DNA of 9,505 nt. It comes from Synergistales bacterium (GTDB taxonomy: Bacteria > Synergistota > Synergistia > Synergistales > Synergistaceae). Numbering within the stretch: the stretch's first letter is position 1; the number at the start of each line of letters is the position of its first letter. Of this stretch, positions 1 through 6,800 are shown piece after piece. The translations under genes were made by a program, and so were the position numbers. The notes under the pieces are model-generated. The model searched no databases. It had not been told where the DNA came from and saw nothing but the letters and a program-made list of their open reading frames with translations. The stretch is taken from NCBI GenBank assembly GCA_026002695.1, contig BOCB01000058.1, positions 1-9,505 on the forward strand. The letters are read 5' to 3'.

Positions 1-614
1 CCCATTCGACCGGACATTCTTCCAGAATGAACCGCGACGGTTTAGGCAAATCCTTCGGTTCGCCTGAATACGCGATGGAGGAACTCCGCGCCGAGATGGC
101 GAGCGCTTTCGTCTTTCAGGAGATAGGCATACATCTTTCGCCGGAGGATATGGAAAAGCACATCGAGGGGCACGCCGCCTATACGCAAAACTGGTTGGCG
201 TCTCTCCAAAATGACTACAAAGAGTTTTACAAGGCGGTCAGGGACGCCACGAAAATCGCGGATTACACGCTCGCATACGAAAAGACGAGGAGTAAAGCAG
301 GCGATATTCAAACGCCGGACACAATAAACCCCGTTATAGCGGCAAAGTCAATCATGGGCGACACGTCTCTCGTAACGGCGGCTCAGGCGAACAGGACGTA
401 CAGCGGGGAGATTATCCATGCGGACAGCTCCCACGCCGTACAGCGGATTGGAGTGGGCAGAAGGATAATCCACAACCTCGGCAAAATCGACAGCCCGGAG
501 GGATTCACAGAACTCATGGGGCGGAAAATTTCTATTTCCTACGACAAAGGGCGAAGGGGAAGCGTGAGCATACTGTCCAAAGACCAAGTGCCGGACACGG
601 AGCTTTCCCGCTGA
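1..614 (+). CDS. ArdC-like antirestriction/zincin protein with C-terminal KfrB-like domain (5' partial)
   Basis: The frame is open from the left edge (first full codon at 3) to TGA 612-614, so only the C-terminal part is present. It begins HSTGHSSRMNRDG and continues with FGSPEYAMEELRAEMASAF, the hallmark of the ArdC C-terminal metallopeptidase-like domain. The first visible His should be the second His of the HExxH zinc site, whose first half is cut off; the third ligand is likely a glutamate in EELRAE (nt 78-95). ArdC relatives bind ssDNA and protect incoming plasmid DNA from restriction; that role is inferred here. After a helical stretch with HAAYTQNWLASL and a short linker, nt 399-590 encode a KfrB-like domain (YSGEIIH, AVQRIG, IIHNL, ISISYDKG). 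The same domain ends the large downstream protein. The ATG at 27 is internal, not the real start. It is followed after 33 bp by a small gene. Confidence 0.85.
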   Translation, partial: HSTGHSSRMNRDGLGKSFGSPEYAMEELRAEMASAFVFQEIGIHLSPEDMEKHIEGHAAYTQNWLASLQNDYKEFYKAVRDATKIADYTLAYEKTRSKAGDIQTPDTINPVIAAKSIMGDTSLVTAAQANRTYSGEIIHADSSHAVQRIGVGRRIIHNLGKIDSPEGFTELMGRKISISYDKGRRGSVSILSKDQVPDTELSR

Positions 615-633
615 TAGATAAGCCGACACGAAA

Positions 634-641
634 AGGGGGTG
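634..641 (+). promoter_or_regulatory. Ribosome binding site of the 36-residue small gene
   Basis: The purine-rich run AGGGGGTG ends 6 bases before the TTG at 648. The region between the preceding stop (612-614) and this TTG is otherwise non-coding, so a good Shine-Dalgarno-like sequence here argues that the short downstream frame is translated. The run also contains an in-frame GTG (639-641), which is less likely as a start because it would have no binding site of its own. Confidence 0.55.
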
Positions 642-647
642 AAGAGC

Positions 648-758
648 TTGATTGAATCTGACCTTGAAATCGAGGAAATAGTGGAGCGTATACGAGAAAT
701 TTTATGCGCGCCGGAAGCCGCTGACGACATCGAGGATATAGACCTCGACGAAGAGTAG
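648..758 (+). CDS. Hypothetical 36-residue, highly acidic small protein
   Basis: A TTG start at 648 with AGGGGGTG 6 bases upstream opens a 36-codon frame to TAG 756-758. I do not recognise the family. The product has 16 Asp/Glu and only 2 Arg, so its net charge is about -14. The first half (ESDLEIEEIVERIREIL) reads as an amphipathic helix, and the tail (DDIEDIDLDEE) is almost wholly acidic. There is one Cys at residue 20. It sits 33 bp after the ArdC-like gene and 60 bp before the methylase-helicase gene, so it is probably co-transcribed. Possible roles are a small regulator, a partner of a neighbouring protein, or a DNA-mimic-like peptide; none can be chosen from the sequence. The in-frame GTG at 639 is the alternative start. 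A chance frame remains possible because it is so short. Confidence 0.55.
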   Translation: MIESDLEIEEIVERIREILCAPEAADDIEDIDLDEE

Positions 759-769
759 CCGGTTGCGGT

Positions 770-791
770 CTTGGGGCAATTTTGCCCCAAG
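770..791 (+). repeat. Perfect 9-bp inverted repeat (RNA hairpin) before the large gene
   Basis: CTTGGGGCA (770-778) and TGCCCCAAG (783-791) are exact reverse complements around a 4-base ATTT loop. The stem can be extended by GCG (765-767) pairing with CGC (792-794) across a 2-base bulge. It lies 11 bases after the stop of the small acidic gene and 13 bases before the GGAGGTGA ribosome binding site of the large gene. No good T run follows (ATTATTGTTT is mixed), so it is a poor intrinsic terminator by eye. A weak attenuator, an RNA-processing or stability hairpin, or a protein-binding operator are alternatives. Confidence 0.75.
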
Positions 792-818
792 CGCATTATT
801 GTTTGGAGGTGATACGAC

Positions 819-3800
819 ATGGCCAATAAATTAGGAGAAGCTATAGAGCTCACGAAACGGCATCAATCGGACGTTGCGCGGAGCGCGGGAAATTGGTTCG
901 AGTTCCTGCAAAACACATCGGCGCACTACAAATATCCGTTTGAGGACAAGGTTTTGCTTCACGCTTGCCGTCCTGACGCTACGGCTTGCGCGGAGCTGCC
1001 GCAGTGGAACAAGACGTTCGGGCGGTGGATAAGGAGAGGCTCAAGCGGTATTCCTCTCGTCTCTTACAGCGACGGAACGCCGCGCCTGCGCTACGTCTTT
1101 GACATAAGCGACACGCAGCAGGGCAAGTACGTACCGAGCGAGAAATACCGCTCGGCGGAGTTGTGGTGCATGACATCCGAACACGAAGCGCCGGTCATGG
1201 ATATGCTGAACGCGGTCTACGGTGAGGGGTACAAAGGAAATACCGTCAAAGAAAAGCTGACCGCCATAATATCCGACTTAGCCGCGAATGACATGGACGA
1301 AGGATATTCTAATCTCATCGGGGTAACGGCGCTTTGCATAGTCTTATCCCGCTGCGGGATTGACACGAAGGAGATGAGCGGTCAATTTGCCGACATCGTT
1401 TACTTTGAGAAACCCTCCGCCATAACTGAACTCGGCGGCGTTGCTTCCGAGCTGGCGGATCAGGTGCTGCGCCAGATAGAGCGGACTGTAAAGACATACA
1501 ATCTGGAGAAATCCATAGCTGAGGAAAGAGGCGACACATATGGCAACGACGAATTTGAACGAACAAGAGATAGCGGAACTCTGGGCGAACAGCGACCCGT
1601 TCGACCCGAAGGACGCGGAGAAACTGAGAGCGCTGGGATTACTCGAACCGTTGACGGACGAAGCGACGCTGAGGGAAATGGCGCAAGACCCGAACACGGA
1701 GTGGAGGACGGACGATACAGGGATGGACTACATGAGGGCGGGAGATTACTGGATACCGGCTCTGCTGCCACCGAAGCGGAAGACGCTCCCGAGCGGGAAG
1801 TACGCCCAAATGAGGCTGACGTTTCTGGAGAACCACAGGAAGTGGTTATTGGCGAGCCTCCGAGCGGAGGGGACATTAGTAGCACACTTGACGGACATCG
1901 AGGAGAGGGCGAACCGGAGGTTGGAGATGATAATGACGGAACTTCTCAGGAAAAGCCCGCCGCCGGACAAGGCAGCCAACCAGATGAGCTGGGTGGGGCA
2001 TATGAATATGACGAAAGCCCAAGCGGAGGAGATGATACTGGAGTTGATATACGAGTAAGCCCCATTGAGGAGCCCGTGCCGAAAGAACCGCCGTATCAAG
2101 TCGGCGACAGCGTATATCTTGACGATGACAGGCGATATGTCATCGAGGAAATTCACAGCTTCTCAAAGAGCGTCTCTCTTCTCGACACGTCTTTTATATA
2201 CCCTATTTCACGCGGCTTATCCAAAGCGGAGTTTGAAAGGTTTTACAACGCGAATCCCAAGAATTTCCCCGATCGGCAGACCGACATAGACGATACTCCG
2301 TTTGTGCTGGCGCCGACGCCGGTTATCGAGCGCATAAAGCCACGACAAATAAGCATTTTTGCAAGCGAGGAGGAACAGATAGGCTCTATACAAGTTCAGC
2401 CCTTGACTTATGACGATATAGGTTTCGCGCTTGCCCTCGGAAGCGGTGCAACGGGCGGGAAAGAGCGTATAGCGCGTATATGCGCGGAGTACGCGAAAAC
2501 CAAGGATATTGCCGATGCGCTTAAACAGGAATACGGAATCGGCGGCAGGTCGCTCATATACCCGGACGGCGTGAAGGGGTGGCTCAATTACGACTGGAAA
2601 AAGCTCACTCTGTCAAAGGGAGAGAATGAATTTGTCTCCCTGTCGTGGGTACAAGCTGCCAACAGAATAACCAACCTCGTGTTATCGGGCGAATATGGCG
2701 CGGAGTTTATGCCGCCGAGTATTTTTACGCCATCTCCCGGCATAGTTCAACCTGTTATAGAGACAACGCTCTCCGAAATGCCGGGCATCGTTAAGCCAAA
2801 GATAAACGAATCGCCGGTAACGCCGACAACTCCGAGGCATGAAGAAGCTGGCGACGCTCCCGAATCGGTGAGCGTTGAAATCGAGCTAACGGAACCTGTT
2901 GTCGAAATTCCCAAACTCGACTACCGCATACCGGACGAGCCAAGGGATTACGGCGGCTCGAAAACAAGATACAGAAACAACGTAGAGGCAATAAAGACAC
3001 TGAAAGCAATAGAGGCCGAGGAGCGCGCGGCGACAGCCGAGGAACAGCAAACCCTCTCTCTGTACATCGGATGGGGCGCTCTGCCGCAGGCGTTCGACAG
3101 GAACAACGACAAATGGACGAACGAGTACGCAGCGCTACAGAATTTGCTCACGGACGAGGAGTACCGGTCGGCTATGGCGTCAACATTGAACGCGCACTAT
3201 ACAAGCCCGATTGTCATCGACGCCATGTACAAAGCTCTTGGAAATATGGGGTTGAAGGGCGGCAAGGTACTCGAACCGGCGGTCGGCGTCGGTAATTTCT
3301 TCGGACGCATACCGGAAGATATGAGTTTAACACTCCACGGAATAGAGCTCGACCCCATCACAGGACGCATAGCGCAGCAGCTGTATCAGACGGCGCAGAT
3401 ACAAGTTTCCGGTTTCGAGAAAGTGTATCTGCCGGACAACTCCTACGACGTGGCTATAGGCAATGTTCCGTTCGGCAGCTATAAGCTCGCAGACCCAAGA
3501 TACGACAGCAGGAATTTTCTCATACATGACTATTTCTTCGCAAAGTCCTTAGACCTCGTGCGGCCCGGCGGAATAGTTGCGTTTGTCACGAGCAAAGGCA
3601 CTCTGGACAAGGAAAACCCTGCGGTACGCAAATACCTCTCGCAGAGGGCTGAACTTCTCGGCGCGGTTCGCTTGCCGAACAACGCGTTCAAGGATAACGC
3701 CGGGACAGAGGTTACAACGGACATCGTTTTCCTGCAAAAGCGCGGCAGGCCGATAGAGCTTTCGCCGGAGGACGAGCCGGAGTGGGTTCACTTAAACAAG

Positions 3801-6800
3801 ACGACGGACGGCGTACCGGTAAACCAATACTTCGCCGACCACCCCGATATGCTGCTCGGTACCATGAGCTACGACAGGTCAATGTACGGCAATGACAACG
3901 AGACGGCCTGTACGCCGTTCGAGGACAGAGATTTATCCGAGCTTTTAGAGCGAGCCATAGGGCGGATACAGGGGCAAATCACGAAGCGGGACATTGAGGC
4001 AGAGGAAGAACCGGACTGGCTTCCGGCAGACCCCGACGTAAGGAATTGGAGCTATACGCGAGTAGAAGGCAAAATCTACTACCGGCAAGAATATCGCATG
4101 TATCCCGAAAATCTCTCGGCGCAGGAGGAAAGACGGCTGCACGCCATTCTCGACCTCGAAGACTGCGTGAAGAGGCTCATAACCTTTCAGCAGTACGACT
4201 ACGACGACGAGAGCATAAGGAAAGAACAAAGCAATCTGCACGGACTCTACGACAGCTTCACCGAGAAGTATGGTCTCATCAACGAACGAGCCAACGCGAA
4301 GGCGTTCAATAAGGACAACGCGTATTATTTGCTCTGCTCTCTGGAGATATTGGACGAAAACGGCAAGTTCGAGCGCAAGGCCGATATTTTCGACAAGCGA
4401 ACCATCCGCAGACATACGGTGCCGGATAGCGTTGACACTCCCTCCGAGGCGCTCACAATATCTCTCGCCGAAAAAGCGCGCGTGGATATTCCGTATATTT
4501 CAGCTCTCACAGGCATGGAGAGAGAAAAGGTAATCGAAAATTTACGCGGTATCATATTTCCGAACCCGCAAAAGAAGGACGGGGAGGACTATGTTTACGA
4601 GACTGCCGACGAGTATCTTTCCGGCGCTGTGCGTGAGAAGTTGGAGATTGCGAGGATTTTCGCGGAGCGTGAACCAAAAACATTCTCCGAGAACGTAACG
4701 GCTCTCGAAAAATCGCAGCCCATATATCTCGAAGCGGGAGAGATTGACGTGCGGCTCGGCTCTACGTGGATTGACAAGGGATATGTGCAGGATTTTATGT
4801 ACGACCTCCTTGAAACGCCGCGAGGCAATAGGAATCAGATAACAGTGGAGTATTCGTCGTTCACCTCGGACTGGAACATCACGAACAAGACGTATGACTG
4901 GCAGAACGTCAGAGCCAATTCTACCTACGGCACTAACCGCATGAGCGCCTATAAAATCATCGAGAACACGCTGAATCTCAAGGACGTGCGTGTATACGAC
5001 ACTGTAACCGATGAGAACGGGAGCGAGCGCTCTGTCCTTAACCGCAGGGAGACTGCTATGGCGCAGCTGAAGCAGGAGACGGTAAAAGAGGCGTTCAAGG
5101 ATTGGATCTTCCGTGACCCCGAAAGACGTGAAACTCTTGTCAGCAAGTACAATCTGCTGTTCAACTCGACACGCCCAAGGGAATATGACGGAAGCCATAT
5201 CTCCTTCCCCGGCATGAGCCCTGAGATAGAGCTTCGGGAACATCAGAGCAACGCCATCGCCCATATCTTATATGGGGGTAATACCTTACTCGCGCATGAA
5301 GTTGGGGCCGGAAAGACCTACGAAATGGTCGCTGCCGCTATGGAGAGTAAGAGATTGGGGCTTTGTAATAAAAGCCTTTTCGTAGTACCAAATCACCTTA
5401 CTGAACAGATGGCGTCTGAGTTTCTGAGGCTATATCCTGCCGCTAATATTCTCGTCGCCACTAAAAAGGACTTCGAGACGGCGAATCGGAAGAAGTTCTG
5501 CGCGCGCGTGGCAACGGGAGACTATGACGCCGTTATCATAGGGCATTCGCAGTTCGAGAGGATACCCGTATCGGCCAAACGGCAGGAGGAGTTCATACAA
5601 AAGCAGATATGGGACATCGCGGATGCAATAGAGGACTTTGAGGCGCAGGGAGGCTCGCGATTTACCACCAAGCAGATGGAAAAGACAAAAAAAAGCCTTG
5701 AGGCGAAGCTCGAAAAATTAACCTCTCAGGAGCGAAAGGACGACGTTGTAACCTTCGAGGAATTGGGAGTTGACAGGCTTTTCGTGGACGAAAGCCAAAA
5801 CTTCAAGAACCTCTTCCTGTACACAAAGATGCGTAATATAGCGGGAATACCGCAAACGGACTCGCAGAAATCCTCAGATATGTTCATGAAGTGCCGCTAC
5901 ATGGACAAGCTGACCGGAGGTAAGGGCGTCATATTCGCAACGGGAACGCCAATATCCAACTCCATGACGGAGTTATATACGATAATGCGGTATCTCCAGT
6001 ACGACAGGCTCACGGATATGTCGTTACAGCACTTCGATGCTTGGGCAAGCACGTTTGGGGAGACTTCGACCAGTATTGAGCTCGCGCCCGAAGGAAGTGG
6101 GTACAGAGCTCGCACCCGCTTCTCGAAATTCTACAATCTGCCGGAACTAATGAACGTTTTCAAAGACGTTGCCGACATAAAGACAGCCGACACTTTGCAC
6201 CTCCCGCGCCCCGAAGCGGAGTTCCACAATATCTCCGTAAAGCCCACCGAGGTACAGCAGGCTCTTGTCAAGGAGTTATCCGACAGGGCGGCGGCTGTCA
6301 GCGCCAAAGCGGTCGAGCCGAACGTGGACAACATGCTTTTAATTACCACCGATGGCAGGAAGATAGGGCTCGACCAGAGGCTTATGAATTCGTCATATCC
6401 CGACGAACCGCAGAGCAAGGTCAACGCATGTATGGAGAACATCCACAGGATATGGGAGGAAACGCGGGGCGAAAGGAGTGCGCAGCTCGTGTTCTGTGAT
6501 TTTTCCACGCCGGGCAAGGACAAGTTCAACGTCTACGACGACATACGCCATAAGCTGCTTCAAAAGGGCATACCGGAGGGCGAAATCGCCTACATTCACG
6601 ACGCCGACAACGAGCAGAAGAAAAAGGAACTGTTCGCCAAAGTACGAAAAGGGTCAGTTCGTATCCTCATGGGCTCAACGCAGAAAATGGGCTCGGGGAC
6701 GAACGTGCAGGATAAGCTCATAGCGCTCCACGACCTGGATTGCCCGTGGAGACCGAGCGATTTGGAGCAACGGGCGGGAAGAATCATCCGGCAGGGCAAC

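Noticed and set aside
27..29. ATG 27 as the start of the ArdC-like gene
   Set aside because: The frame is open to the left edge and the residues before this ATG (HSTGHSSR) belong to the conserved zinc-site region, so it is an internal methionine.
1460..1885. 141-codon open frame on the - strand over the linker and tnpV
   Set aside because: Its product is Ser/Pro/Arg low-complexity with no family resemblance. Stops are scarce here in several frames, so an open frame alone is not evidence; only the TnpV frame has homology.
3945..4415. 156-codon open frame on the - strand
   Set aside because: Antisense shadow of the giant gene without a convincing ribosome binding site or motif.
4542..5264. 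240-codon open frame on the - strand inside the giant gene
   Set aside because: It is antisense to a conserved part of the methylase-helicase protein, has no recognisable motif and reads as a shadow of the coding frame's composition.
5687..5694. Run of eight A bases in the helicase coding region, a possible slippage site
   Set aside because: A -1 shift meets TGA at 5699-5701, giving only a truncated protein. No stimulatory hairpin or second domain in the other frame suggests a programmed event.
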